Of a stretch of 64,000 bases of DNA, positions 27,605 to 36,090 are shown piece by piece (position 1 is the stretch's first letter; every line of letters begins with the position of its first letter). Below the pieces are notes generated by a model. That model ran no database searches, had not been told where the DNA came from, and saw only the letters and a list, made by a program, of their open reading frames with translations. The position numbers and the translations under genes were made by a program. Source of the DNA: Saprospiraceae bacterium UBA2365 (GTDB taxonomy: Bacteria > Bacteroidota > Bacteroidia > Chitinophagales > Saprospiraceae); assembly GCA_002344345.1 (NCBI GenBank), contig DDTL01000069.1, positions 6,391 through 70,390 on the forward strand. The letters are read 5' to 3'.

Positions 27605-29233
27605 TTATTTTAAAGCATCATCCTTGCTTCCAAAATAATCATCCAGTTTTTTCCACGCTGCCTCTTTGGATCTGTCCAAAACCGGAGTGAGACTTTGCTG
27701 ACCTGGAAACTGCTCAATATAAACCGTTGTTGACGGAAATGCAAAGCGTATCTCCAGCGCTTCAGCCAGTTTCATTGCCATAAGTATCAGTTTTTCTTTT
27801 ATGGCGAGCTCTTCGTCAAAATTCTTAGTATCAATGTGCACCCTGAACAGGATGTCGATGGAATTCGGACCTATCTCAGATAAGTAGATAAAGCAATTGT
27901 CATTTGATACTACCGGATGTTCTTTAACAATACGTTTGAGTCCTTCCAGATATGCTTCAATCAATGCCGGCGGTGTGTCATACGTGATTGAAAACGTGGT
28001 TTCATGCAGGCGGAATTCCCTGATACCCATATTGACCAGATTTGAATTGATCAGGATACCATTGGGTATGGAGACTATGGAAGTGTCTTTGGTCATAACC
28101 CTGGTAGATCTGAAACCTACCTCTTTAACGACCCCTTCCACTGAATCAATCTTAACAAAATCACCTATATGAAATGGTTTGTCCAGAAAGATCATCAGCG
28201 AACCGATCAGGTTGCCGACCGCTTCCTTTGCTGCCAGAGCAATGGCCAGACCACCGATGGAAACCCCGGCGATCAGCGCGGTCACATTGACATTGAACAG
28301 GCTTAAGATCTGGAAAAAGGCGCCGATCAATATGAACAGCCGGATGATCTGGCTGACGATGGGAACCAGCTGATCGTCCAATTTATTTTCCGTTTTTTCA
28401 GCATAATTTCTGAAATACTTAATTAAAAAGTCAACGATGCGCATCAGGAAGATGGTCACAAATACGATGATCACAAGCTCCAGGAACCGTTGCAGAAACA
28501 TATTGGTTTTAACTGAAAACTGGAATACCGGGATAAAAAACCGGGCAAAAACCATCAATATCATCAAACTGAAAATGTGGCTCGTTCTTCTGATCAGCTT
28601 TTTGTCAGTCACATCAAAATGAAGGCTGATCCGGCTGATCCTTCTGATCAAAAATCCTGAAACCAGCCTGAGCAATAAATATAACATCGCGGATGCGGCA
28701 AAAAATATAAGTATACCCAGGTATTGCCACAAATACACACCCAGAAATTTCTTTCCGCTTTGATGTTGTACCAGGTTGATCAACACATCGGTTCCAAAAG
28801 GATACGTTTTGGAATGCAACCCGGGAATTGCACCAATCGTTTCCTCTGCGTACTGCCATTTTTTGCCCTTTTTTTCCAGGTATACCATGGGCAGTTCTTT
28901 GGGAAAAGGAAAAAACACATATTTTTTGCTGATGCTGTCAAAATAATTTGGGTCATCGGGTATCTTGCTCATGGAAACATACAATCCTTTCCCATCGTAA
29001 ATTTGTTTGAGCTGAATTGCCCGGTCAATGATTTGTTTGTCCCTCAACCTGAAATCCAGGGATCTGGCGGATTGTTTCGCATCATATGTATCCTTTTGGA
29101 GGTAAAACAAATGGTTGTAAACTGCGCCATTGGGGCTGGAAAGATCATTGCCTTTATTGGCAGCAAAGGATAAAGTCAGCGTGAACAAGATAATGGCAAA
29201 TAATGTCGGTATTTTTATGAAACATTTTTTCAT
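27605..29233 (-). CDS. MscS family mechanosensitive channel with extended N-terminus
   Basis: 542 residues. A signal peptide (IPTLFAIILFTLTLSFAA) and a soluble region of about 140 residues precede five or so transmembrane helices. The pore helix and beta domain are typical of MscS: GVSIGGLAIALAAKEAVGNL, FLDKPFHIGDFVKI, VGFRSTRVMTKDTSIVSIPN. It should open under membrane tension to release solutes. The extracytoplasmic N-terminal part resembles the enlarged MscK/YnaI-type arrangement. It points toward the convergent PurF-like gene with 228 bases between. Confidence 0.93.
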   Translation of the reverse strand: MKKCFIKIPTLFAIILFTLTLSFAANKGNDLSSPNGAVYNHLFYLQKDTYDAKQSARSLDFRLRDKQIIDRAIQLKQIYDGKGLYVSMSKIPDDPNYFDSISKKYVFFPFPKELPMVYLEKKGKKWQYAEETIGAIPGLHSKTYPFGTDVLINLVQHQSGKKFLGVYLWQYLGILIFFAASAMLYLLLRLVSGFLIRRISRISLHFDVTDKKLIRRTSHIFSLMILMVFARFFIPVFQFSVKTNMFLQRFLELVIIVFVTIFLMRIVDFLIKYFRNYAEKTENKLDDQLVPIVSQIIRLFILIGAFFQILSLFNVNVTALIAGVSIGGLAIALAAKEAVGNLIGSLMIFLDKPFHIGDFVKIDSVEGVVKEVGFRSTRVMTKDTSIVSIPNGILINSNLVNMGIREFRLHETTFSITYDTPPALIEAYLEGLKRIVKEHPVVSNDNCFIYLSEIGPNSIDILFRVHIDTKNFDEELAIKEKLILMAMKLAEALEIRFAFPSTTVYIEQFPGQQSLTPVLDRSKEAAWKKLDDYFGSKDDALK

Positions 29234-29255
29234 TGTATGGAGTTTTACAGGTCTA

Positions 29256-29263
29256 CAAAGATA
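29256..29263 (-). promoter_or_regulatory. -7 element of the MscS gene
   Basis: Minus-strand TATCTTTG matches TAnnTTTG; the ATG lies 23 bases downstream, so the leader would be about 16 bases. A -33 TTTG is not evident. Confidence 0.4.
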
Positions 29264-29461
29264 GAGAATAAATTGAAGATTTTCGGTTCAGGATAGAATC
29301 ACAATAAAGTTATTGAGTAAGATCCGGTTTCGCTGTGCATCATCGCACCGTTTTTAAAGAAAGGATTTCTTCTTGCTGCTTCCTCCCCCTAATTAATCCG
29401 CCTGCGTAGTGTCATCCCGACCGTCGGGAGGGGGCTTATTAGAAAAAATTTTAAATTCCAT

Positions 29462-29520
29462 CTATCCTGATGCCCGCTACACACGATCAGGATAGACCCG
29501 ACCAACGAGAGGAATCCTTT
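29462..29520. repeat. dispersed palindromic element, family B copy 1
   Basis: Arms CTATCCTGAT (29462-29471) and ATCAGGATAG (29486-29495) are perfect, followed by ACCCGACCAACGAGAGGAAT. Related sequences occur at 32221-32270 and 33798-33850. Just upstream, CCCGACCGTCGGG (about 29418-29430) is another perfect small palindrome. Confidence 0.65.
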
Positions 29521-29529
29521 TCTCCTTAA

Positions 29530-30113
29530 CCTTCCCTCTCCGCACCCTAACCCCATATGACGCTAATGGTCAGGTCAGTCTTCAGGAGGAACTCCAACCC
29601 CAAAACTCACAACTCGCAGATTGCCTCTCCGCCCCCTAACCCCTCCTGACGCTAAAGGTCTGGACAGGCTTCAGGGGAACCCCAACCCACCACACCCGAT
29701 ACACTCACTCCTCAAACCCTCACACTGTGGGTTGCTGCACCTCTTTTAGGAGGCTGGGAGGCAGTTGGGCAAAAAACTTCACTCACCTTCCCCTGCTGCC
29801 CCCTAACCCCCTATAGGGGGAACTCCAGCCCACACCTCCGTACATACTCACTCGCCAAACCCACACACCGCGGGTGGCTTCTCCCCTTTAGGGGCCGGGG
29901 GCTACAGTGCCGCTCAAACTCTTCTTTTTTCTCGTTTTTAATGTGTCTCTGATTTTCCCTCTCTGCCCCCTGACCCCCTACAGGGGGAACCCCAACCCAC
30001 CACACCCGATACACTTTCTCTCCAAACCTACACACTGTGGGTGGGCTCTCCCCTTTAGGCAGCGTGTCATGACCGAAGCGTCTTGAGGCCGGGGGCTGCA
30101 GTGCCGCCCGAAC
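29530..30113. repeat. GC-rich palindromic repeat array, copies 1-4
   Basis: Four copies of a module of about 130-160 bases, at about 29530-29602 (partial), 29623-29767, 29786-29920 and 29953-30113. Each begins CCCCTAACCCC(C), has a central short palindrome such as CCCCCTATAGGGGGAAC, then AACCCACC, CAAACCCTCACACTGTGGGT, a CTCCTTTAGGAGGC-like palindrome and GCAGTGCCGC. In copies 1, 2 and 4 one of the AGG/CCT palindromes is opened by an extra hairpin containing GACGCT or GACCGAAGCGTC. The DUF559 gene ends one base after copy 4. No gene is seen within the array. Confidence 0.75.
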
Positions 30114-30114
30114 C

Positions 30115-30492
30115 CTATTTTTCCAACTCCTTTAAAATATCCAGTTTCACTCTTTCAATATCATTTAAAATATCATCATTTTGAAACCTTATTATAGTGA
30201 TCCCGAATTCATTCAATACCTCAGTTCTTTCCTTATCATATATTTCCTGACCGGGTATTTCATGTATATTTCCATCCAATTCAATTCCTAATTTTGCTTC
30301 ATGACAATAAAAATCAAGGATGAATTTTAAAATCGGATGCTGCCTCCTGAATTTATTCCCTCCAAGTTTTTTATTTTTTAGCACTTCCCATAGTTCCTTC
30401 TCTGCCTGTGTCATCCTGTTTCTGAGCTCTTCTGCCCTTCGAAAAATCAATGCATTAGCGCCTAAAAACATATTATCTTTATCGACTTCCAT
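30115..30492 (-). CDS. DUF559 endonuclease-like protein
   Basis: 125 residues. DUF559 is a small Vsr/PD-(D/E)xK-like nuclease family. Visible hallmarks: RNRMTQAEKELWEVLKNKKL, FRRQHPILKFILDFYCHEAK and IELDGNIHE, with Asp and Glu in the expected core, then IIRFQNDDILNDIE. Length is that of the stand-alone family. It lies inside a GC-rich repeat array: one base after copy 4 and about 30 bases before copy 5. This setting resembles gene-plus-cognate-repeat units, so it may act on or mobilise the repeats; that is inference, and a repair role is equally possible. Confidence 0.88.
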   Translation of the reverse strand: MEVDKDNMFLGANALIFRRAEELRNRMTQAEKELWEVLKNKKLGGNKFRRQHPILKFILDFYCHEAKLGIELDGNIHEIPGQEIYDKERTEVLNEFGITIIRFQNDDILNDIERVKLDILKELEK

Positions 30493-30522
30493 TTGTGTTT
30501 AATGTTAATTTTTCCTACGTTT

Positions 30523-30876
30523 TATTTTCCCCTGCTGCCCCCTAACCCCCTATAGGGGGAACTCCAGCCCACCAAGCCCGATACTCTAACTCTCCAAACC
30601 CTCACACTGCGGGTGGCTGCACCTCCTTTAGGAGGCTGGGAGGCTGCAGTGCCTCCCAAAATCTACTTTTTACTCTTTTTGATCGTATTTTACTGATTTT
30701 CCCCTGCTGCCTCCAAACCCCCTATAGGGGGAACTCCAACCCACCATTCCGCACACAGCACTCTTCCGCACACACTCAAACCCCCAAACCCTCACACTGT
30801 GGGTTGCTACTCTCCTTTAGGCAGCATGTCATGACCGAAACGTCTTGAGGCCGGGGGCAGCAGTGCCGCTCGAACA
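30523..30876. repeat. GC-rich palindromic repeat array, copies 5-6
   Basis: Two further copies of the same module (about 30523-30660 and 30695-30876) upstream of the DUF559 gene. Copy 5 keeps both simple palindromes (CCCCCTATAGGGGG, CCTCCTTTAGGAGG). Copy 6 keeps the first and has the second opened by GCATGTCATGACCGAAACGT. The copies are separated by T-rich spacers like those of the left array. Confidence 0.75.
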
Positions 30877-30915
30877 CCTCCTCTCCCCACCATTCCGAAA
30901 AAGTAAAAAAAATTC

Positions 30916-30964
30916 GACCGCCCAAGGCGGTATTTCATAACTCCTTGCCCTGCAGGACAGGGAG
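30916..30964 (-). terminator. two small hairpins after the FISUMP gene
   Basis: ACCGCC/GGCGGT around 30917-30931 and CTCC..CCCTG/CAGGG..GAG around 30941-30964, 35-80 bases past the stop of the FISUMP gene. They could end its transcript or belong to the repeat field. No strong T tract follows. Confidence 0.35.
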
Positions 30965-30998
30965 TTTAAGTGTCAAAATTATCAAATATATCAAAGTG

Positions 30999-31910
30999 TC
31001 AATCCTTAAGGCAACGCACAGAAAACCCGTACGCACGTCCGCTGCTGCCCTCGTAGGAAACATTGCTGTCGAAGGTCAGGGCATATGCGTCGATATCATC
31101 GACTGTACTTGACCAGTAGTAGCCGTTCGAACCATCGAGGTTGACCGAGCCATCGAAGCTGTAGCGGCCGCCCGCCACGGATAGCTTAAGCGGTGATGCA
31201 AAAGCACCGGCTGCATTGTTGGTAGTCCAGCTGAGTCTCTCAGTATTCCATTCAGCCTGTGTCGGCAAACGGAATCCAGCCGGACAAGGGTTGTTGATGC
31301 CTCCTTCTCCCTGCCACAGATTATTGTTCTCAGGGGACCGCCAGTCGTTTGGAAAGTCTGGAGCCTTAATAAAATTATTATGCCCTGGCACATCGCTGTT
31401 GCTCAGCGTAGTCGTGGTAGGCGAAGTCCTCACCTGTTGCCCGTCATCCAGCCTGCCCCACTGGAACAGGTGTCCATACGATGCAGCATCTGTGCTGCTG
31501 GTAGCCACCTGGATAGCTCCAAGATTGCGGTCCAACCAGCATTTGCCTCCTGCTCTAACAACGGTACCATAGGTCACGGAAGATCCATTGTATGTGAAAG
31601 TGACTGTGGAAGTGCCACAGTTGAAGGGTGGGCTAATTGTTCCGCAATACTCATGCCATGACCCAGAAAAATAATAATTTGGACATCCTGATGTGGTGTT
31701 GAATATCATCAAACCGTCAGCAGGATTAGCAATGGCATCTCGTTGAAATATTGTCATTCTGGGTGGTAACAAACCTTTATCTGTATAATCTACATCAAGA
31801 CCCGAAGATGCTGCAGGCGTCGTTGTTCCGATGCCAACTTGGCCGGATATTCGCCCGGTTATCATTAAACACATGACCAAAAGAATAAGCAAAGAATTTC
31901 TGGAATACAT
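30999..31910 (-). CDS. FISUMP-domain secreted protein
   Basis: 303 residues with a signal peptide (LLILLVMCLMITGRISGQ). Residues about 24-90 (VGIGTTTPAASSGLDVDYT, KGLLPPRMT, QRDAIANPADGLMIFNTT) are the fibre-like N-terminal motif common in Bacteroidota surface proteins. The rest is a Fibrobacter-succinogenes-major-paralogue (FISUMP) domain: GGKCWLDRNLGAIQVA, GHLFQWGR, CPAGFRLPTQAEWN, YYWSSTVDD, GFSVRCLKD. These domains have a C-type-lectin-like look and are exported; the ligand is unknown. GC content rises within this gene compared with neighbours. A second, shorter FISUMP gene lies 2 kb away. Confidence 0.9.
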   Translation of the reverse strand: MYSRNSLLILLVMCLMITGRISGQVGIGTTTPAASSGLDVDYTDKGLLPPRMTIFQRDAIANPADGLMIFNTTSGCPNYYFSGSWHEYCGTISPPFNCGTSTVTFTYNGSSVTYGTVVRAGGKCWLDRNLGAIQVATSSTDAASYGHLFQWGRLDDGQQVRTSPTTTTLSNSDVPGHNNFIKAPDFPNDWRSPENNNLWQGEGGINNPCPAGFRLPTQAEWNTERLSWTTNNAAGAFASPLKLSVAGGRYSFDGSVNLDGSNGYYWSSTVDDIDAYALTFDSNVSYEGSSGRAYGFSVRCLKD

Positions 31911-32288
31911 AGCGCTGAATTTTTAATGGTGATCAAATTATATCCTCCTATTCCCGGATCTCCACCTGTCAACACAGCACATTTTTATCTGAATAATATC
32001 TCTCTGCCAGGCTGGAAATTAGTTTAAAAATTTACTTACTTACCCGGAAATGTTACTTACAAAAGTACTATATTTATACTCAAATATAGACTTAGGTAAG
32101 GATAATTATTCTCTACATTACTTATTTTAAAGATATTAGATGTTTTGCTACCTTCCTGCTTATTCTTTATTTGGTCACTGGGTTCCGGGGCTTGCCAGGA
32201 TTGACGGGTCTTGCCAGGATCTATCCTGATCCAATGAGGCGAGTATCAGAAATGGCGGGAATCTTTTTTGATGAAAAAGGGCAATCTT
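31911..32288. other. 378-base spacer with a family B repeat remnant
   Basis: AT-rich from 31911 to 32160. From 32190, CTTGCCAGGATTGACGGGT and CTTGCCAGGATCTATCC form a near direct repeat leading into the family B element at 32221. No gene seen. Confidence 0.5.
32221..32270. repeat. dispersed palindromic element, family B copy 2
   Basis: Begins with the same CTATCCTGAT arm as the copy at 29462; the right arm is reduced to GAGTATCAG, followed by GGCGGGAATC. A decayed copy. Confidence 0.5.
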
Positions 32289-33482
32289 TTAAATCCTGAT
32301 TTTATCCTGAATCACTTGCAAAAATTCTAACAGACCAATTACTTCCACTCCATCAGGTAAAGGATATCTGGCATTATTTGTATTGACCAGCCACTTGTGT
32401 GTTGCTTTGATATCCCTGCAAGCTTCATAAAAGCCTCTTGAAAGTTTTGGCGCCAGATTTCGTTTGATTTCTATCGCCCAAATTTCATTATCAGGGGTGT
32501 GCAATACCAGGTCGATCTCGATCTGTGTTGCCGTTCTGTAATAGCTATACTCCCAACTTTCATCCAACCTGCTGATGATGTTTTCGATGACAAAACCTTC
32601 CCAGCTTGCTCCGATAACAGGATGTGACAGCAACTGATCAAAATTCCATATCTGGAGTAAACTGTGTAAAATACCTGAATCGCGTATGTATATTTTAGGA
32701 GTTTTAACCAACCGTTATTTAAGGTTGCCTGACCAGGGGTTCAACTGCCTTACCATATAGAAATCTGTGAGTAAATCGAGATAATTCTTTACTGTTGTAT
32801 GACTGATTTCCAGACTTCTGCCAAATTCACTTAAATTGATTTGATTACCGTGATAATGCGCCAGCATTTTCCAAAAACGCTTAAGTTGATTTGGAACAAC
32901 CCGGATTCCCAGATTAGGAATATCGCGTTCAACATAAGTGGCAAAAAAGTCTCTTCTCCATTCCCAACTCGTCTGATCATCTGCAGCAAGATAACTATCC
33001 GGGAAACCTCCTCTCAGCCAAAGTTTTTCTATGTTAAAAGCATCTATTTCGTGACCGGATATTTCTGTTACATCAAATGGTGTGAGTTCAAGGTATCTGA
33101 TCCTGCCTGCCAGAGATTCAGAACTATTCTGCAGTAATTCGGAGGACGCCGAACCTAATAATAAAAATTGTCCTGAAGGTTCTCCTTTTCTCTTCCTATC
33201 ATCTGCAATGACACGCAGCAATCTAAACAGATCAGGCTTGCGTTGTATTTCATCAATGATCAGCAGTTGTCCTGAAAACCTTTTCAAATATGCTTCAGCA
33301 TCTGTTAATTTATTGAAATCCGAATCTGATTCCAGATCAATATAAGTCACCGGCTTATTGAGATTTTTTGAAACTTCAAGCGCAAGGGTTGTTTTTCCTA
33401 CCTGCCTCGAGCCGATGAGGGCAACTACCGGCATTGAATGAATCGCTTTCAATAAGTTTCGCAAAATCGCTCTTTGTATCAT
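32289..33482 (-). pseudogene. AAA (AAA_14) / DUF4143 ATPase gene broken by one in-frame stop
   Basis: Two frames, 33482-32715 (255 codons, ending NPWSGNLK) and 32711-32289 (140 codons, VKTPKIYIRDSGILHSL), are in the same phase and separated only by TAA (32717-32715) and CGG. Together they give about 397 residues, the usual length of this family. Walker A GSRQVGKTTLAL, Walker B LLIIDEIQ, a winged-helix region (LSEFGRSLEISHTTVKNYLD) and the C-terminal nuclease-like EIDLVLH...WAIEIKR are all intact. A single A to T change in an AAA (Lys) codon would explain the stop. A sequencing error or readthrough is possible. The related gene at 34800 is intact. Confidence 0.85.
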
Positions 33483-33665
33483 TTTGCTATTATTTTCTTA
33501 CAAAGCTAAGCATAAACTTGCAATTTGAAAAGTAAAATTTCAGATTGCAATCTTTTTGGGTCACATATCCTGTGGATTTCAGGATTTCAATGATTTTTTA
33601 ATCAATCCAGTCCATCAATAATAAGATTCCTCCCTTCTATCTCCCCTTGTTCCTTCAAAAAGAGT

Positions 33666-33711
33666 ATTCCTGACGCTTCTGTGGACTTGTCCTGACCGAA
33701 GCGTCAGGAAT
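33666..33711. repeat. hairpin element, family A, perfect copy
   Basis: Arms ATTCCTGACGCTTC (33666-33679) and GAAGCGTCAGGAAT (33698-33711) are perfect over 14 bases, with an 18-base loop. Its right half, GTCCTGACCGAAGCGTC, matches the inserts within the GC-rich array near 30065-30083 and 30823-30843. Confidence 0.75.
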
Positions 33712-33744
33712 GACAACCGGCTCTTTTTAAAGAGAGGGGGGAAG

Positions 33745-33763
33745 CAGGCGGCGACGCCGCCTG
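33745..33763. repeat. perfect GC-rich hairpin
   Basis: CAGGCGGCG, one A, CGCCGCCTG: 9-base perfect arms. GC-rich islet in an AT-rich spacer, 54 bases from family A and about 35 from family B elements. Confidence 0.7.
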
Positions 33764-33797
33764 TTTCCGCCTATTTATTCCCAAACTTATTGTCATT

Positions 33798-33850
33798 CCT
33801 GATGCTCGTATACCCGATCAGGGCAGGCCCAACCGCAGGGAGGGATCTTC
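33798..33850. repeat. dispersed palindromic element, family B copy 3
   Basis: CCTGAT (33798-33803) and ATCAGG (33817-33822), then GCAGGCCCAACCGCAGGGAG, lining up with the copy at 29462 outside the arms as well. Confidence 0.6.
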
Positions 33851-33872
33851 TCACCAAAACCCAATCTCCCGA

Positions 33873-34475
33873 CTAGTCCTTTACACACCGGACCGAAAAG
33901 CCCATATCGCGGGTAAAACTAAAATAGTACCTGTAAATAATGGGTTCTCCGTAAGTGATATAAACTCCGTAAGCCAGGTCTGTTTCCATCGGGGTGGATG
34001 ACCACCAATATGCCAGGTTGTTTTTAAAGTTGAAGTATTTGCCTTTTTTATTGCGGAAACCGTTGGGCAAGGCTGTAAAACCGGTCTCGTTGGTGGCGCC
34101 TTTATTGGGTGTTTTCCAATGGTCTGTGCCGGCTTCCTTGATCTTCCCGCCGGCAATCATCGGGCCTCCCAAAAAATCGATCATCTTCTGCCATTCCTCG
34201 TCTGAGGGAAGATGCCAGCCTGACGGACAAACTTTGTTGGCAGTTTCCCAATCGTACATTCTGCCATATTCGGCAACCGATGACTCCAGATCCTGAGGCG
34301 CCCAGGACACAATGGATGTCCCGTCGGAGGTTTTGGTCACCCGCAGGTTTTCAGCCATCCAGGTCTGATCCCCGATTTTTACCGTTTTGTAAACGTTTCC
34401 ATCTACATCTTTGACTGTTTGGCCGGTCAGGAACATAGGTAAACAGAGTGCAAGGATAAAAGCAATTGATCTCAT
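33873..34475 (-). CDS. FISUMP-domain secreted protein, short form
   Basis: 200 residues: a signal peptide (MRSIAFILALCLPMFLTGQ) then directly a FISUMP domain (VKDVDGNVYKTVKIGDQTWM, AENLRVTK, CPSGWHLPSDEEWQKMIDFL, AYWWSSTPMETDLAYGVYI, GFSVRCVKD). It lacks the fibre-like N-terminal part of the 30999 gene and has no sorting tail, so it is probably periplasmic or freely secreted. Role unknown. Confidence 0.9.
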   Translation of the reverse strand: MRSIAFILALCLPMFLTGQTVKDVDGNVYKTVKIGDQTWMAENLRVTKTSDGTSIVSWAPQDLESSVAEYGRMYDWETANKVCPSGWHLPSDEEWQKMIDFLGGPMIAGGKIKEAGTDHWKTPNKGATNETGFTALPNGFRNKKGKYFNFKNNLAYWWSSTPMETDLAYGVYITYGEPIIYRYYFSFTRDMGFSVRCVKD

Positions 34476-34660
34476 TATATATATTTTTTTAACTTAAAAT
34501 CATACGGAAATGAACAACTTTAGAAATCACTTAGGCGATCTTTATGTCAAGCTGGATGGTGCATTCAATTGAACTTGACCACCCATTATTTTTACTCTTG
34601 GCTAGTTGATAAAAATACCCTGCTTTATAAATTCATTTTATACAAATGTACGACGGAATT

Positions 34661-34790
34661 TAGTAGAAAGTTCTTAAAGTTCTTAAAGTAGAAAGTAACT
34701 TTATACTTCATACTTTCTACTTTATAAACTTTCTACTTTCTACTTTATAAACTTTCTACTTTCTACTTTATAAACTTTCTACTTTCTACA
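34661..34790. repeat. heptamer-type array at the 3' end of the AAA gene
   Basis: Starts with AGTAGAAAGTTCTTAAAGTT, then turns into the complementary strand pattern: about three copies of a 23-base unit made of ACTTTCTACTTTCTAC and TTTATAA. The first part is the reverse complement of the second, so the array can fold back. It ends 10 bases from the stop codon of the AAA gene at 34800. The 34476-34660 stretch before it holds no gene. Confidence 0.75.
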
Positions 34791-34799
34791 GACTCTGCT

Positions 34800-35912
34800 T
34801 TATAAAAATTCCCAAAAATTACTTTTATTGATCACAAATTTGTTTTTCGGATGGTATTTATCAGTAAATGATCTGGAAAAAATAACTTTTTTTGTTGGGC
34901 TATATTTGATTTCAAATGCTGTGATCTCATTTTCCGACACCTCTATAAAATCAATTTCAGCTTGTTGGGTATTTCGCCAGTAATGGGTTTTGCCATAAAA
35001 ACCCTGATATCTTAATTGTTTGATTTTTTCACTGATGATAAAATTTTCAAATAAAGCTCCCGTGTCCTGCCTGTTTTGCAAATGCTGAAATTGCCCTATG
35101 ATGGCATTCCTGATACCATTGTCAAAAAAGTAAATTTTAGGTTTTGAGGTAATTTCGTTGCGTTGGTTGGTTGAATAAGGATAAAGCCTGAAAATAACGA
35201 ATACTTTTTCAAGTAAGTCCAAATAATTGACTACCGTCATTCTGTCGACACTTAGTATCTTTGCCAATTCATTGTATGATACTTCACTGCCTAATTGCAA
35301 CGCCACAGCATTCAGCAGTTTCATCAGCAAATCAGGCTTTTTAATGTTTACCAATTCAAGAATATCTTTGTATAAATAACTTCCGGCCAATTGAAGTAAT
35401 ACTTTTTGTTTTTTATCTGAGGTCACGACTTCAGGATATAAACCATAGATCATAAATTCTTCAAAACGTGAAATGGCTGTAGCAAATGAATAATGATTTT
35501 TGATTTCATTCCAGCTCAAAGGAAAAAGCTGGTGCTCCCATTTTCTTCCTGTCAACGCCTCATTGATCTGATTCCCCAATTCCAGTGAAGATGAACCTGT
35601 AACGATAAATTGCTTGTTAAGTTTTGCGTCAACCAGCATTTTTATAGCCAAACCGATGTTCCCGATACGCTGTGCTTCATCAATCACTACTACATCATAG
35701 TCTGCAACCACATTCAATAAAAAATTCAAATTTGCGCTGGAAATTGTTAGACGAGTTTGAGGATCATCTCCGTTCAGCCATAAAACATTCTTTTCCTTCA
35801 CGAGCGATTGGATCAGGGTTGTTTTTCCTACCTGTCTCGGGCCAAGTACCACTATGGCTTTTCTATTGTCCCAATCCTCTAAAACAGAGGATGATATATC
35901 TCTTTTTATCAT
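34800..35912 (-). CDS. AAA (AAA_14) / DUF4143 ATPase
   Basis: About 370 residues from Met at 35912 (MIKRDISSSVLEDWDNRKAI). Walker A GPRQVGKTTLIQ, Walker B VVVIDEAQ, sensor-like FIVTGSSSLEL, a winged-helix segment (SYNELAKILSVDRMTVVNYL) and a C-terminal PD-(D/E)xK-like core (QAEIDFIEV, TAFEIKYS). The family is widespread in variable copy number; proposed roles include toxin-antitoxin or mobile-element functions, none settled. It is flanked by heptamer arrays on both sides: its last codons (TTTTTATAA) run into one array, and another starts 74 bases upstream of its start. Confidence 0.9.
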   Translation of the reverse strand: MIKRDISSSVLEDWDNRKAIVVLGPRQVGKTTLIQSLVKEKNVLWLNGDDPQTRLTISSANLNFLLNVVADYDVVVIDEAQRIGNIGLAIKMLVDAKLNKQFIVTGSSSLELGNQINEALTGRKWEHQLFPLSWNEIKNHYSFATAISRFEEFMIYGLYPEVVTSDKKQKVLLQLAGSYLYKDILELVNIKKPDLLMKLLNAVALQLGSEVSYNELAKILSVDRMTVVNYLDLLEKVFVIFRLYPYSTNQRNEITSKPKIYFFDNGIRNAIIGQFQHLQNRQDTGALFENFIISEKIKQLRYQGFYGKTHYWRNTQQAEIDFIEVSENEITAFEIKYSPTKKVIFSRSFTDKYHPKNKFVINKSNFWEFL

Positions 35913-35985
35913 TGTGCAAATATAATAAAATATGTTTGTAATCACATAATATTATAATATTTTGTGGTTATATGCTCAAAAATTG

Positions 35986-36090
35986 AGTAGAAAGTTCGTA
36001 AAATAGAAAGTTCGTAAAGTTCTTAAAGTAGAAAGTAACTTTATACTGATTCCTTTCTACTTTCTACTTTCTACTTTCCACTTTATAAAC
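35986..36090. repeat. heptamer-type array between AAA and S23 genes
   Basis: Same organisation as at 34661: AGTAGAAAGTTCGTAAA units, AAAGTAGAAAGTAACTTTAT, then CTTTCTACTTTCTAC and CTTTCCACTTTATAAAC. It overlaps the last codons and stop of the S23 gene, whose KSL-stop is written by repeat-like AGTTTATAA. Confidence 0.75.

Larger units (their letters stand above)
33483..33872. other. 390-base spacer made largely of hairpin elements
   Basis: Holds three separate palindromes listed below (33666, 33745, 33798) and no gene. The sequence beyond 33483 is the likely promoter region of the broken AAA gene, but no clear TAnnTTTG is present. Confidence 0.5.

Noticed and set aside
29530..30876. GC-rich repeats as CRISPR or as rRNA/tRNA remnants
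   Set aside because: Units of 130-160 bases with internal palindromes, no spacers and no tRNA or rRNA structure.
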